This document shows positions 1-13,950 of a stretch of DNA of 64,000 nt, piece by piece. The stretch is from assembly GCA_037954325.1 (NCBI GenBank), contig JBBMNZ010000001.1, positions 22,898,258 through 22,962,257 on the forward strand. The letters run 5' to 3'. A program made the translations under genes and the position numbers. The notes below the pieces were generated by a model. It had not been told where the DNA came from. It did not search any database and saw nothing but the letters and a program-made list of their open reading frames with translations. The DNA is from Fistularia commersonii. Taxonomy: Eukaryota; Chordata; Actinopteri; Syngnathiformes; Fistulariidae. Every line of letters begins with the position of its first letter. Positions within the stretch are counted from its first letter, which is position 1.

Positions 1-172
1 ATTAGTAATATTCCTATTATTGTTATTAGCAGAGACATCATAGAGGAAGGCAAGCTGTTCTGTACATCCACCCGTCCTAAGATGGGCCTTCACATTGCCT
101 CTGTAACAAGAATATCATCAATATCGATGTTGGAGGTGGGGACTTGCAGTGGTCTGCAACGTGGGTGGAGAT

Positions 173-173
<1 letters not shown>

Positions 174-206
<33 letters not shown>
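174..206. repeat. Poly-C homopolymer run
   Basis: An uninterrupted run of 33 cytosines lies upstream of the gjd2 promoter region. Runs this long are prone to length error in sequencing and assembly, so the exact length should not be trusted. C-rich tracts can form i-motifs, with G-quadruplexes on the other strand, but no function is implied. Confidence 0.95.
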
Positions 207-207
<1 letters not shown>

Positions 208-414
208 CGCCCTTCAGCATGGAGGCTTAAACCTCCCAAAGGAGGTTGTTCCCCGTTTTAATAGCCGGTAAATTAACGGGCTGCAAATTTCCGTGTAGTG
301 TGATGGGTAATATGATGAGTACGGAGACGGTCAAACCTCCAAAACCGGATGTCACCTTGACCCCCTCCAGCCCTCCAGTGCGCAGGACATGTTGCATCCT
401 TCCGGAAGGACGCT

Positions 415-470
415 GCTCTTTTGGTGCAAACGCTGGCAAGGTTTGTGGGTTCGATTCCCACGGCGCGCTA
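415..470 (+). repeat. tRNA-derived SINE scrap
   Basis: The stretch holds a perfect RNA polymerase III B-box (GGTTCGATTCC, 448-458) inside a perfect T-arm: 5-bp stem GTGGG/CCCAC with a 7-nt loop. An A-box-like TGGTGCAAACG lies at 422-432. The A-to-B spacing is only about 15 nt, far shorter than in a real tRNA, and no matching acceptor stem or D-arm is visible. It is therefore not a functional tRNA. It resembles the head of teleost tRNA-derived SINEs that carry a CAAGGTTGTGGGTTCGATTCCC-like block. Confidence 0.5.
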
Positions 471-559
471 AACAACAACCCTCCACGGACAACGGGAGGA
501 GGAGAATGGTTGAAAAAAAAAGACAAAAAAAAAAAAAAACCTCATGGCTGCGCTCCAGC

Positions 560-2724
<2,165 letters not shown>

Positions 2725-3753
2725 CCCCGGAGAGACGAGACCCCGCGAACACCCTACGGGGGACGAGATGAGAAAAACAAAAAAACTATAAAAGTGGGCA
2801 TCATTTTCATTTTGTTCTCATTCCCTCGGTCTTTTCGGGACCCTCGCCGCAGGCATGCGGCGCACGTCCGCCGACTTCTCACTGCGACAACCCCTCTCTG
2901 AGCAGGCCTGGCGTTTGCACTGCACGAGAGGGCGAACGGAGGCGTTCGCGTGTTCGCCCCTTTGCCAGGGGCAGTACTATGAAGAGAGTCGATGCAAACA
3001 GTATTTGCACTATAAAAATCAAAAAAAAGGCGAACACCCCCCTTTCCCCCGGGGGGGAGACTGACCCTTATCCAAAAAAAAAGCGACCTTCCGATTCTCT
3101 CAAAGGACACGATTTCTCTCCACCTGTTTTACGCACCGACCTGAATACTTGGCACCATGCACAAAAGGAGAAATCCAGATTTATCTGCGCATAGATAGAT
3201 GACTCCTTACCGACTAAGGTTTAACACATCAGCGTAATTCATGTCTTTTTTTCGTTGTCGTTGCCTGTGTTGCACCACTGACCTTAACATGTAACCACTC
3301 CATTGCTCAATAGCTACTTGCAAACAGTACCTGGTGAATTTGCTGCAAACGCTAACGTCTGTGACTTCCTTAATTTCTGACACACCAAAGCGCCCACTGC
3401 TTTTATTTGTGAAGTGTTTTATTCTGGCTATTATTTATCTTTTTAATTTATTTATTTGTGTGTAATCAAGTGCCATACTTGTATATAAACATAATATATG
3501 TATACATATAAATATATAAATATATGAATATATAATAATCATCACGAGAGCTGATGCCCCCTCTGCTTGGATTTATGCTAAATGCCGCCCCGGCTGCTTT
3601 GTTTGCTTTCAAGAGGTATTTGTGATTTTAAATGAAAAAGAAAAGACAAAAAAGGTGAAAAAATATATCCAAGTTTTCTCCATCTTATTTTGCAAATGAC
3701 TGGAAAAAATGAAATGCGAGATTCTTTTTATTTTATATATACATATATACGTA

Positions 3754-3787
<34 letters not shown>

Positions 3788-4010
3788 AATACCCCGAATC
3801 AAAGCTGGTCTAAACTGGAAGTAGCACAAATTGACATTTTTATCAAAGAATGGGCAGTAGAAATATGCTCTGGTGCTACAGTTTTTCATAAAAGAGAAAA
3901 AAAAAAGAATTTTAATTGTAACCAAAAAAAAAAAAACAATCAGAATAAATAATGAAGTCTTTTTTTTCTGTGGTAAAAATAAACAAATAAAAGTGGGATT
4001 CATGTACACC
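2725..4010 (+). other. gjd2: Probable gjd2 3' UTR
   Basis: Sequence after the stop becomes AT-rich, without repeats of the interspersed kind. An AU-rich element ATTTATTTATTT (3446-3457) contains the UUAUUUAUU nonamer linked to mRNA decay. Polyadenylation signals AATAAA at 3944-3949, 3978-3983 and 3986-3991 cluster near 4.0 kb, making cleavage around 4.0 kb likely. A TA-rich run with ATACGTAT-like steps spans about 3734-3788. The 3' end is inferred and a shorter or longer UTR is possible. Confidence 0.45.
3734..3788. repeat. (TA)n-rich microsatellite
   Basis: Alternating TA sequence with a few C/G interruptions lies inside the presumed 3' UTR. It is self-complementary, so it could fold in RNA. 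Confidence 0.85.
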
Positions 4011-5431
4011 AGAAATGTGTGCGTTGCAGTGCTTTGTGTGTGCCGCTCCAGCGATGTGTGTGTTCACCGAGACCATCACGAAGATATCTAATGGAAGTTT
4101 TGCCTTGGTGCAGTCATTTAAGCCACACCCACGCTGAAGAGAGAGCGAGATAGAGAGGGAGAGAGAGAAAAAAAAAAAAAGGGCCGACTGCAGGACACAC
4201 CTTGCACAGGACCCCCCACCGCAATGTGTTGCAACACCGGTGCTGCATCTGTGAGGCACATCAATACTTAAATATTCCATAAAAAGAGAGCCGGCTAAGG
4301 AACTTTTTCATCTACATGCCACGCATTGAATTTAGTATGTGGTATCCAGCGCATCCGCAGTGCTTCAGCGAGAAGTTAGTTTCTCCGGTGCCCTTGTATT
4401 GTCCACAGGAAAAAAAGAGAAAAAAAAAGGAAGGAAGAAAACAAGAAAAAAAAAAAAAGATCGTAATTCTGAATAGCGATGATCAATTCCGCCCACCCCA
4501 CTATTTTGGCCTGAATTGAGGGGAAGTTTGCGTTTCCGTCATGAAGGTCACGCCGTAGGCAACCGAAATGAGACAAGGAGGATATAAACAAAGCAAATGA
4601 GAGAGATATTTGTAATTGGATCGCTTTTTTTCTTAATCCCCTCTGCTGTGATTTCTCCTTCAGTTATGAACTGTAAAAAAAAAAGGAAAAGTGAGAAGAA
4701 GAAAGTAGAAGTTCCCTTTTGATGCAATGCAGGGCCTTTTTTTCCTTTCTCTCATCTTTGCCTCTTTTCCAGGAATCGCTGCTTGAAATGCGGCAAACAC
4801 ATAAAAAAAAACTACTCTGGTGGAATAAAAAAAAGGAACGCATTTGCCTGTCGTTTACATCCCCGGTGCATCATAGATGTAAGAGGAGATTATTCTTTGC
4901 ATGCACGTCTTTACAGGTCACACAAAGTGCTGGGCTGGTGGACGGTAGAGAAAACACACATGATGATTCACTCACTGCGGGTTTGCACGTCTGAGACAAC
5001 GCTCCATACAGAGATGTAATCATGTCACAGACCTGGGTATCTACTGATCGTAGCCACTGTGACAACCGCAGCGGAACACAACAACAGCTATTCTTGGACC
5101 GTGAGCCAAAAAAAACGCAGGAGCTACAGCGGTGAACTGTGCTTGCGGGCCGTCATGTCCAAGACGGGGATTCTAAATGCTATCGATCCCGTCAGGTGAG
5201 GGATTTCCAAAAATACGAGCAGGTATGTTTTATGCATCACGGACGGCTCGTTCTACAATCAACTGAGCTCCGTCCACTTGGATTCATCACAAAACGTCAT
5301 CCATCTTACTGGCGCAGAGCTGTTTACTCTCATTCAATAGAGGTGTGCTTTGTCAAGGACCGTGTTTAACATCCCAATTGCCTATTTAAAAAAAAAAAAA
5401 AAAGGCATTTGCCTTTTTAAAAAGTGTGTCA
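4011..5431. other. Intergenic, no gene seen
   Basis: AT-rich DNA with several A-runs (for example about 4169-4180, 4446-4458, 5389-5403) and a purine-rich GA stretch at about 4138-4168. Short open frames contain Lys or Phe runs and have no recognisable domain. Confidence 0.6.
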
Positions 5432-5818
5432 GGCGGCACGGCGGCGCAGCGTTAATCGTTTCTGTCCCACAGCTATAAGGCACCTGGTTGGATTCCAACA
5501 TGGGGCCGTTCTGTGTGGAGTCTCTATTTTCTCTCTGTGGGTTTCCTCCCACAATCCAAACGTAAGTTCATTGGATACCCCAAAACACCCAGACGGGGGG
5601 AACCAGAGAATGAATGGCTTTATGTCTCTTTTTGTGTGAATGACAGGATGAATGGCTGTTTGTCTTTGCATGATATGTGAATGGACACATGAAGGGCTAT
5701 ATGTCTCTTTATGACATGTGAAAATGTGATCCGCATCTCTTGCCCAATGACAGCTGGGATAACCTCACCCCCCCACCCTGAATGCAGGATTGGCAATACA
5801 GCTAATGAATGAATGAAC
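5432..5818 (+). repeat. Family A tRNA-headed interspersed repeat, near full length
   Basis: The head GGCGGCACGGCGGCGCAGCG is followed by a degenerate B-box (GGTTGGATTCC), then GGGGCCGTTCTGTGTGGAGT and TTTCCTCCCACAATCCAAA. The tail has GAATGGCTTTATGTCTCT, AGCTGGGATAACCTCA and ends in (AATG)n. This order is the one seen in a very common teleost SINE-like family. An A-rich run lies just upstream. Confidence 0.75.
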
Positions 5819-8350
5819 ATAACTATCTAAAAAAACCCACAACCATTTATTCAATTAGTGGACCTAAACACAGTTTTGCATTTTGTAGTCTACTATACTC
5901 TTTTGACAGCTTTTCTTGAGGAACCCTCGATTTAAGGAAGATTTTCTGGTTAACACCTTTCCTTATACATGTATAATTTACATTTACCGGGTAGCTTTAA
6001 CCTGACCGGCAACCTCGAATGCGCTAAGCTCATGTTGTACCATTTAACTTGAGCACCAGACAACACAAAAATCCTAATTCCCATGTATGTAAACCAAAAT
6101 CGAGGTTTGTTTTTAAAGCCGACAATCTGTAACTCATTTGCGAGTTCATAATTTTAAAGGATTGACCCTGAGAGCTGTTGCTGCCTGTACAGCAAGAAAT
6201 GTCTCCTCTAACCGCTCTGTTTGGCCCCGCATGCGACGGCTTCTGACTCCGGCTCCACTTTCACCTGAGTGAATCCTGCAGTCCCCCTGCTCCCGCGACA
6301 CACCCGCCCCTCAAAAACAAGCATGTCCTCCCGGTTTCTCCTCTTTTACCAATCTGAGAAGAGAAAGGCTGGCTCGGAGGGGTCGGGGGGGCTCTTTAAT
6401 TCTGCCTTTTGCGCAGATTACCGCATGAAAGAGGGAGAGCAAACAGAAGAAAAAGAGTGTACACTGGTCTTTTTGATCCAGTCAGCCAGAAGCAATGAAA
6501 TTAGCCTGGTTACTGCAGCACATGTGCATGGCATAGCATGGCATGGGCAGATATGGCAGACAATGAAACAAAACATAGTTGATGTTTGTTTCCGTGTGGG
6601 GGAGGAAGTGGTAACGCATTTGCACAGTAGGGCCGAGTTTGTGGAATTCTGCCTGCCAGGGGAGCAGAAGCAAGCGCTGTGCTCCGGCCGCAAAGCAGTT
6701 TCCTCCCGATCGTCCCTCTCTATCAACACGGGAAGGAGAATCAGCGTTCTACTTTGATGAAATATTCACACAACAAGGACAAAGGGACAAAGAGTATCCG
6801 ACAGTCTGGATGGGGAGATTTGGCTGGCCGGTGTGGCTGCTGGTTGGCCTACACAGGAGGATTTGGTTGAAAATAAGCACTGGCGCCGACAAATTTTATA
6901 CCTGACAGACCTGACAACAGATTAATTTCTCATCCATTTTTTAATGTGACCCCCAGGATTAAGAACATTAGCGGATTATACGTAGATTTGTCAAGCAGAG
7001 GTTCAGAGCGGGACATCCGGCACCTGGGTGAGGACACGGTGCACCTAAACCCCGGCCCCATGCGTTCTTCCAAATTTCACCCAGGTAGGTCAACGTTAGG
7101 CATGGAGACGGAGTTGTTATAGCTCTGAGAAGCAGACGCGTTTGTCCGGTTCGCATCCCTCGTTTTGAGCGTTCAGCACTTTCCCTACTGAACGGCTCCG
7201 GCGCCCTGCCTTAGTGCACCGGTAACGCTGGGCTGAGTCATTAAAGCAGAATGCAAAGCGGGCAGGGGCCTCACTGCGGTAGAAAAAAAACAAAACCTGG
7301 GACAATTTGACCGCCGGTGACATCTCTCACTTCCCTCCGCCGTCGACAGTTCATTCTCGCTCTAACTTTTGCTGCCCATTTACCTCCTCTGCATTTCCTA
7401 ATAGCTTGTTCTACACACAGCCCATCATTCCTGATGGATGTTTGGTTTTTGCACCGTTACACAGGCAATAAAAATCAGCGGCTGCCAAGTCCTAATCAGA
7501 CACAGAGGCATTCTCCGGCCAATAGGACTTGGGCCGACGGGAGCGGTGCAGCATAGAAGAGTGCTTAGGAAGAAAGAGGAGACAGAAGTAAAGATATGAA
7601 TTTACAACTACCCCCACTGAAATGCAGTCACATATTGAGCAGAGTATAAATTACTACAATGTAGAGGGAGATAATACCCATCTAGCTGGATCTCTCGGCG
7701 CGGAATAGAAAGACTCCCTTTAACTTGCTCAAGGGAAAAAGCTGCTTCCATAAAGGAGAATGCAGACAATGAGCGGCAAAGAAAAACAAAGACGCTATGG
7801 AAATATCACTGCTTGCTTTGATACCGTGTTCGGTGATTTCTAAATCCCAGAGGAAGCACAAGATTACAAATGATGGGCTGGACTCGGCGTCGCCGCCGCT
7901 ACCGGTTTTGTTTAGAGTCTAATCTGCCTCTCTGTGCTTTACCTTTGTACTCTGCATGAACCAGACACTTTGCTGTCGGCTCCGCTGATTTCTCCAAGTC
8001 TCCTTTCCGTCCCAACCTCATGCCCCCCTCCCCTGCTGAAGAATTCACCTTATGCCTTTATGTCCTCTCCTTTTTCTCTCTCCCTTAGGGTCTTCCACCC
8101 ATCTCCCCCCCCTCCTCCCATTTTGCCGTGAATCACATGGTAGGAGCTTTGCTGAGCCCCAAAGAGAGGTAAGACCCCCCCCGCCTTTGCAGTGCAGCTC
8201 AAAGGGGCTTTTATTGATGCGCCACTTACAGAAGGAAGCTCTTTGAAACAAAATGGTGCGCTTAGACGCAGAAATGGTTGGACGGGAAGGTTCTTGATAT
8301 CCTGTATGTGACTGCAGAGTCCCCGCTTAAAGATGCCAGGAAATATTATT
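5819..8350. other. Intergenic, mostly unique sequence
   Basis: No gene or recognised transposon. About 6180-6330 and 6980-7320 are more GC-rich than the surroundings and lack microsatellites. 7480-7560 contains two CCAAT/ATTGG-like elements. The frame at 6269-6757 (162 codons) has no recognisable domain or splice context. Confidence 0.5.
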
Positions 8351-8662
8351 CGGTTCTGGTGGCCTGGTGGTTTATTTTGTGCAGCCATAAGTGCAAGAAG
8401 GGCCCCGCTTCGATTGCAACGGGGAGCCCTTCCGTGTGGAGTCTCCACACGGGGTTCTCCCATTTCCTCCCGCAGTCCAAAACACACAGGAGGTTCATCT
8501 AAGATTCAGAATTGCTGAATGAGAGGCTGAATGGTTACGTATCTCTAGATGTGTCTCTGTGACCGACTGGCGACCGGTCCGGGGTGAACCCTGCCTCTCG
8601 CCCACTCTAGCCACCTGGCCCTAACTGAAGAATAAATGGTAAATACGATGAATTAATGAATA
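8351..8662 (+). repeat. Family A repeat, diverged copy
   Basis: Recognisable blocks: CTTCGATTGCAACGGGGAGC, CCTTCCGTGTGGAGTCTCC, CATTTCCTCCCGCAGTCCAA, GAATGGTTACGTATCTCT, GACTGGCGACCGGTCCGGGG and TGAACCCTGCCTCTCGCCC, ending near AATGAATTAATG. The order equals that of the copies at 5.4 and 41.4 kb. Confidence 0.75.
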
Positions 8663-8856
8663 TCATTTATGTATATTAAGGCTGGAAAAAAAAACAGGAC
8701 ATAAAGATACAACAAATAGTACAACACTTCGTTAAAGCTACTTGAGAGCTACCATTTTAGATTGATTTTTATTTTCCTTATCTAGATATCACCTGATTTC
8801 TTTACATCCTGTTTTAATGCTGGTTATGTTTTATGTGAAACATGTTTGAGTAAATA

Positions 8857-9058
8857 GGGGCAGCGTTTCCCCAGCGTTTCCTTTGAACCGAACCTTCCCG
8901 GTTCGATTCCTGGCTCCTAGTGTGTCAAAGCGTTGTTGAGCAAGACACTGAACCCCTCGGTGCTGATAGATGGCAACCAACTGCTCTCAGATCATCCATG
9001 ATGGGCTGAATGCAGAAAAGAAATTTCCCGCACTAGGGATCAATAAATGATTATTAAA
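8857..9058 (+). repeat. Family B tRNA-headed repeat with LINE-like tail
   Basis: A B-box-like GGTTCGATTCC (about 8900) is followed by TTGAGCAAGACACTGAACCC and then a tail AAATTTCCC...GGGATCAATAAATGATTATT. That tail matches the 3' end shared by teleost LINEs and their SINE partners. Much of the middle is missing. Confidence 0.6.
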
Positions 9059-9339
9059 TCCCCCTGGTGTGTTTTCTAGTTTTTTTTTTGTTTTGTTTTT
9101 TTTTTTTTGCGTAAAGTAATATCATGAAAATACACAAACGGATAACAGAATTATTCTCCCACGTCCACTCATCATGACACTTCACCTCCACCTCCACCTC
9201 CACCTCCACCCCTTTCAAAACAGCACTGGCTCTACAGATTACCAGATATCATGACTATCATATAACCTAGTTAATGATTCAATTAAACTGGAAATTTTCC
9301 AACAGCATGGTCACAAGCGCTGACAAAAATCACCCGGAA
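9059..9339. other. Low-complexity spacer
   Basis: T-rich runs at about 9080-9108 and a short (CCACCT)n tract at about 9184-9211. Nothing else is seen. Confidence 0.6.
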
Positions 9340-9730
9340 TGTTGATTGTATATTTCTAATTATGCCGCTCACTTTTAAGAGCCTGGGCCGTTGGGATGTT
9401 TGAGTGGAATCAGATGCTGCTGTTACCAAGGCATTAATTACGCTGAGGATTCTTGTTTTAGTTCCTCCATCCAAGTTGCCCAGTAACGCCTGTACCGCAC
9501 AGAAATACCACAACTACGTGCCAGAAGGTGTCGGAGCTCTGAGCTCTGAGCTCATGTGAAATCCAGGCATGAAATTTAAGTCGACCAGGAAAGACCAATC
9601 ATTATCAGGCTGTCATTATTTTCTGCGACAAAGCCAGCGGAAATTTATGGGCTGTCGAGATTGCGGCGGTGAGGCTTAGCCGAGAGAGTAAGTGTTGATT
9701 GTGTTTACGATCCCTTGCTTTCTCTTGCCA
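9340..9730. promoter_or_regulatory. Candidate conserved non-coding/enhancer segment
   Basis: Repeat-free sequence with homeodomain-type cores (TTAATTA at 9434-9440 and an AATTATG about 9358), a CTGTCA TALE-type core at 9610-9615 and a forkhead-like TGTTTAC at 9702-9708. There is no open frame of note. Motif density alone is weak evidence, and only cross-species alignment could establish this. Confidence 0.25.
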
Positions 9731-12014
9731 ACTTAGCATCACAGCCAAAGGTAATGGTGCCATGTCTTCAAATCATAATTAGGCTACACTTGGAGGCTGC
9801 GTGAACAAAATTCCAACGAATACCGATCGAAACGGAGACGAATAGTTATATATTCCACACGAGGAGTGGAAGTCGAAGTCAAAGGTCTCCTCACTGGTGG
9901 ATGGTGCGGTAAAAGAGCTGCATGACCGGCGAGGGCGGAAGACGGTATGGTAGCATCAGGCTGCTGATGCTGTGGAATCCTTAAAGAAATGCTTAAATGG
10001 TATTCTGGGATCAATACACCAGTAGCAAAGAGATGGGCTTTACCTGTTGAAGGTCCATTTCACCTGACATCAGCTGATTTATGTTCTCATAATGCAAAAA
10101 AAAAAAAGTCTACATTAACAAGCCAGGTAGACTAAAAACCTTGTTTTTGTCCAGTAAGGGAAGTCCATCTTTCTTCAAGACTGTGTGGACTCACCATCTA
10201 AGTGAGGCAGTAAATTATCTGGAGACACAAGTACAAAAGACTGCGACTCTTGAAGACCCTTCAGTGTTTTTGCAGTTCCTTTTCAGAGAAAAAAACCTGT
10301 CTTTGTTCTGATAGGAAGCTCAAGCTGTTATCCGGTCATTTTGTCTGAGCTGGTGAGCTGTTCAAAGATTCGCTCTGAGATGACCCACCTAACAGAATTT
10401 TATGTATTGCAGTTACAATTGGCACATAGTCGACTGTTCTGTAAAATGCCATTAAATGGGGAAAACAAGCCATCAGTGTTCCCAAACCCAAAGCCCAAGA
10501 CGACACCCTGAGGTTAGCGCACACTCCGAGCTGGGATTTCATCAAATAGGATCAATTGTATTATTGGCAAAAAGAGTTACCAGTCAATTTAACTGTTAAC
10601 TATTAACAGATTTTGGTAAAAGACTGTTTTAACTTTGGGGGTTTTGTCGTGCTATGGGAATACGAAGGACTCGGGGCAAAATAAATGCTCTCCTCAAAAG
10701 AGATGGAGGATCGATGTTATCCAGCAGCAGCGTTGTTCTCGTTAAGATTTCATGAGGTTTGCATGACATTAATGAATAAAGAAATAAATATGGAAAACAC
10801 TGCAAGGCTCTGTTTGCATGTATTTGTATGTAATAAAACATATACATCTTTTACAGGTTGTTTATTGTACTGCTGCCCATGACTGTCCAATTTTCTCAGC
10901 CAGTGCTTACGTGCACATGCTGTTGTCATCCCTCTTATATGAATTCATGTGTGGCCCCCTTGTATGTGCACACAGTACGTGAAAGTGTGAATCAAGACAC
11001 ATAACGGTCACGTGAACGTCTCTCCATTTTTTCATCCGAGCAGCTCTGAGCTTTCACGACGGGTTTGACGTAGCTGTCTTTAAAAATACTAAAAACAGCA
11101 GAAGCCCTTCAAGATGTGGTAAATCACCGGTTTACGCCTGATGACCTTCTATAATATGTAATTCAGGTTCGATTCTATCATTAGATAACCAGCTATGAGA
11201 AATGGACCAATGCTTACATGATTTATCATCCATTAGATCTAAAGTTCGCTGCATCCATATGAGATATCATGAAATAGGATTTACGCTTTAGCTACAGCAA
11301 TGCATGAACATTAGTAGCCAATCCACCTCTAAAATTTTGTGTCCGATCTTGTGTTAGAGGATTCTACCATGATGAATTCCCGCATCCCCGCGCCTCCCTG
11401 AGTGCCTCAGTGCCCCTTGCACCGTCTAACCTCCTGTCAGAAGACCTCAGAAGAGCAGAGGCCAAGGAGATGCAGATCCGTCCTTGCAGACACCAGCCTG
11501 CAGCAAAGGTTACGTGATCACAAACTCCGTATGCATATAAAAATGACAGTATTTTTTCTACGAAACTGACATTTAGTATCGGATGTAATCTCAACGGTTA
11601 TTTCATGAGAATGGCTGATCCGTGCATCTAGTCTAGCATATCACCGGAGAAATTGTAGTTAGATCTGTATTGCATCTTAACCGTAGCCATGCATCAGTTG
11701 ACCACAAGCGAAACTGTTGACCCACATTATCTACGTTATTTTGAAATACTCAGCTTTTATTTATCAAAAGATCCCGTTATTTGTCTCTACCAGTGAAGGG
11801 TGCCAAGGCTCGGGCTGGTCTGCGAGCTCTCCCATGTCCTGAGGAGGCACAACTGGAGACAAGCTGTTCTCCCTCCAAACAGAGATTTGGGTTCACATGA
11901 CCTGAGCGAGCAGCTGTCCCCCGCAGTCCTCCCCTGCAGGAGCACACACCACAGAATGGGAATGTCCTCCATACAAAGGCTCTGATTCATGTGCAAGCCA
12001 TGATTTGAAAAACT
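9731..12014. other. Intergenic, no gene seen
   Basis: Largely unique AT-rich DNA without recognisable transposons. 11380-11480 is GC-richer. Open frames are short and without domains. Confidence 0.5.
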
Positions 12015-12069
<55 letters not shown>

Positions 12070-12134
12070 ACAGACGCGTGCACGCACACAGACGCGCGCG
12101 CACACACACACACACACACATGCGCACACACACC

Positions 12135-12201
<67 letters not shown>
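12015..12201. repeat. Long compound (CA)n microsatellite
   Basis: About 185 bp of CA repeat interrupted by TACA, GACGCG and CGCG steps around 12064-12140. The alternating purine-pyrimidine sequence with CG inserts is Z-DNA-prone. Cys-Val open frames on the minus strand across it are repeat products. Confidence 0.97.
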
Positions 12202-12204
<3 letters not shown>

Positions 12205-12390
12205 TTACAGGATAGCCAATTCATATCCTGCCAAGTCATTACTGGGATTTAGTAGCTTTGTAAAGAGCCAGGAGGTAGAGCAATTAAAACCAAAAGGCTA
12301 GATATTATTTTCTATTATATCTAAAATAAAACAAATGACCTCAAAAACGGTAAACAGACTTAATTTTACACACATTCACATTCACATCCA

Positions 12391-12422
12391 CACACATTCA
12401 ATTTTTCTAAATTGAATGTGTG
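12391..12422. repeat. Perfect 14-bp inverted repeat (hairpin)
   Basis: CACACATTCAATTT (12391-12404), a 4-nt loop TTCT, and AAATTGAATGTGTG (12409-12422) are exactly complementary. No T-run follows to suggest an RNA polymerase III terminator. It may be the tip of a short palindromic element. Confidence 0.85.
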
Positions 12423-13239
12423 CTTCCTGTAGATGCCAAAATAAATGCTTGCTCTTCTCTTCCGACCAATGAGCTGGGCTGTGAGAAAGGACCCGCTTGC
12501 GTAGCCCTGTTAGCAAACTGAGGAGCTGCAGCTTATTTGTTTGACACAGGTCTCAGACACATCACTGATCAATGACGCTCAGTTCAACACAACTTCAGAC
12601 AAACCATCACAATACTCCTGAAGTTGTCATTGGAAAATCAACGAAGCCCTACGTCTCGGGAAGTTTGACAGAGTAAGATGGCGCCGTCCTGTTCATGTAG
12701 CATCCTCAACCTCACAATTCATCACCAAGCGCAGCTGTGTATCTCATTTAGCTTGGCAAACTGCACAAGGAGACATAGATGCTTCAGCAAACACAAAAAT
12801 CAGATTCATGGCTGTGTTGTGTTTGGCTCAGTGCCTGTAAGATTACACCAGCAGCCACCCAAACGAACCCGTCCCTGATGAAGTTGCCACTTATGGCCAA
12901 GTCCACCCCATTTACCTCCAGCAATGATTCATTGTTTATGTCCTCATACTCTCTATTTCCCCTACACACTGAATTTAATACACAATAAATAGTGACTGCA
13001 GTCCATGAACCATGCAGCATGCATGTAGGTGCAGACAGAACATGGGTGTGCCTTGGTGTGGAAATCATTGCCATTTGCTCCTTCTGGATACAAACTGATT
13101 CATGTAATAAATAAGAATCCCCCACACCCTGCTTTGTGGTTACTGTAATGCCATGCAGGAAAAATGTTGGTGAGAGACAGCAGCCATCAATTTTTATCTC
13201 ATCGCCTGGGTAATTTTAGTCATTTCAGTATAAAGCATG
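12423..13239. other. Intergenic, no gene seen
   Basis: Unique-looking sequence. The frames at 12678-12878 and 12779-12988 (+) and 12784-13125 (-) overlap one another, lack domains and show no splice or coding signature. Confidence 0.5.
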
Positions 13240-13300
<61 letters not shown>

Positions 13301-13304
13301 GGGG
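13240..13304. repeat. (TG)n followed by 21-base poly-G
   Basis: A TG repeat (about 13240-13283) runs directly into 21 consecutive G (13284-13304). The poly-G length is likely unreliable. The junction of Z-prone TG with G-tract is structurally unusual. Confidence 0.95.
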
Positions 13305-13755
13305 AGGCAGAATTGGAAACCCCTCTATGTAGTTGTAAACTCCCCCCTTATATGTGGGTGAGCATTGGGGAAGATTCTATTTATGTTTTCTTTTATTTAA
13401 ATGATTAATCCAGAAACACAGTGCACTTGGGTTCCCCCTCAGGAGACGCTGCACATCTGGCAAAGAGAGTGCTATTATTCTCTCTCTCTTTTCGCTCTCT
13501 GGGTTACTGGAACAGCCTTCGTTTGTGTATCAGAGGTGTACATGCATATTTATATATGCGGTCTATTTTGGCCAGATTTGATTTGCTTGATTTGTATTTG
13601 TGAATACATTACTGTACATGGAAATACAGCCAGTACTTTCTAAGACCATTCATTATTAATTTGAACTAGTTTCTTAAATCTTTGCATTTAAAAGGCAAGT
13701 GTTTAATATGTTCTGTTCCAAACCAGCTAAGAATGGATTAATTATTGAAAGTGCT

Positions 13756-13950
13756 GGCTGCACGCCGTAGCTTACTAGTTAGGACACGTGCTGTATTACA
13801 GCAACATCTGAGGCTCAATTCTGGCACTGGATCGTTGATGCGCGTCGGTCCCGTCTCGACTTCACTCCCTATGTCTTATCATCGCTCAACAACTAAAGGC
13901 ATAACCTCACCCCCCCAAAGACACATTCACTATTGATGCACTGCACAGTA
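13756..13950 (+). repeat. tRNA-headed SINE-like fragment
   Basis: The head resembles a tRNA: an A-box-like TAGCTTACTAGTTAGGAC region, then GGCTCAATTCTGGC in the place of a B-box. It is followed by TATGTCTTATCATCGCTC and AAAGGCATAACCTCACCCC. Several B-box positions are substituted, so it is not a functional tRNA. The downstream AACCTCACCCCCCC resembles the tail of the copy at 5.4 kb. Confidence 0.5.

Noticed and set aside
378..468. Possible intact tRNA gene
   Set aside because: The T-arm and B-box are perfect and GTGCGCA/GGCGCGC could pair, but there is no D-arm, and the A-to-B-box spacing is wrong. It fits a SINE scrap better.
11787..12239. Cys-Val-rich minus-strand frames
   Set aside because: Direct translation of the CA microsatellite.
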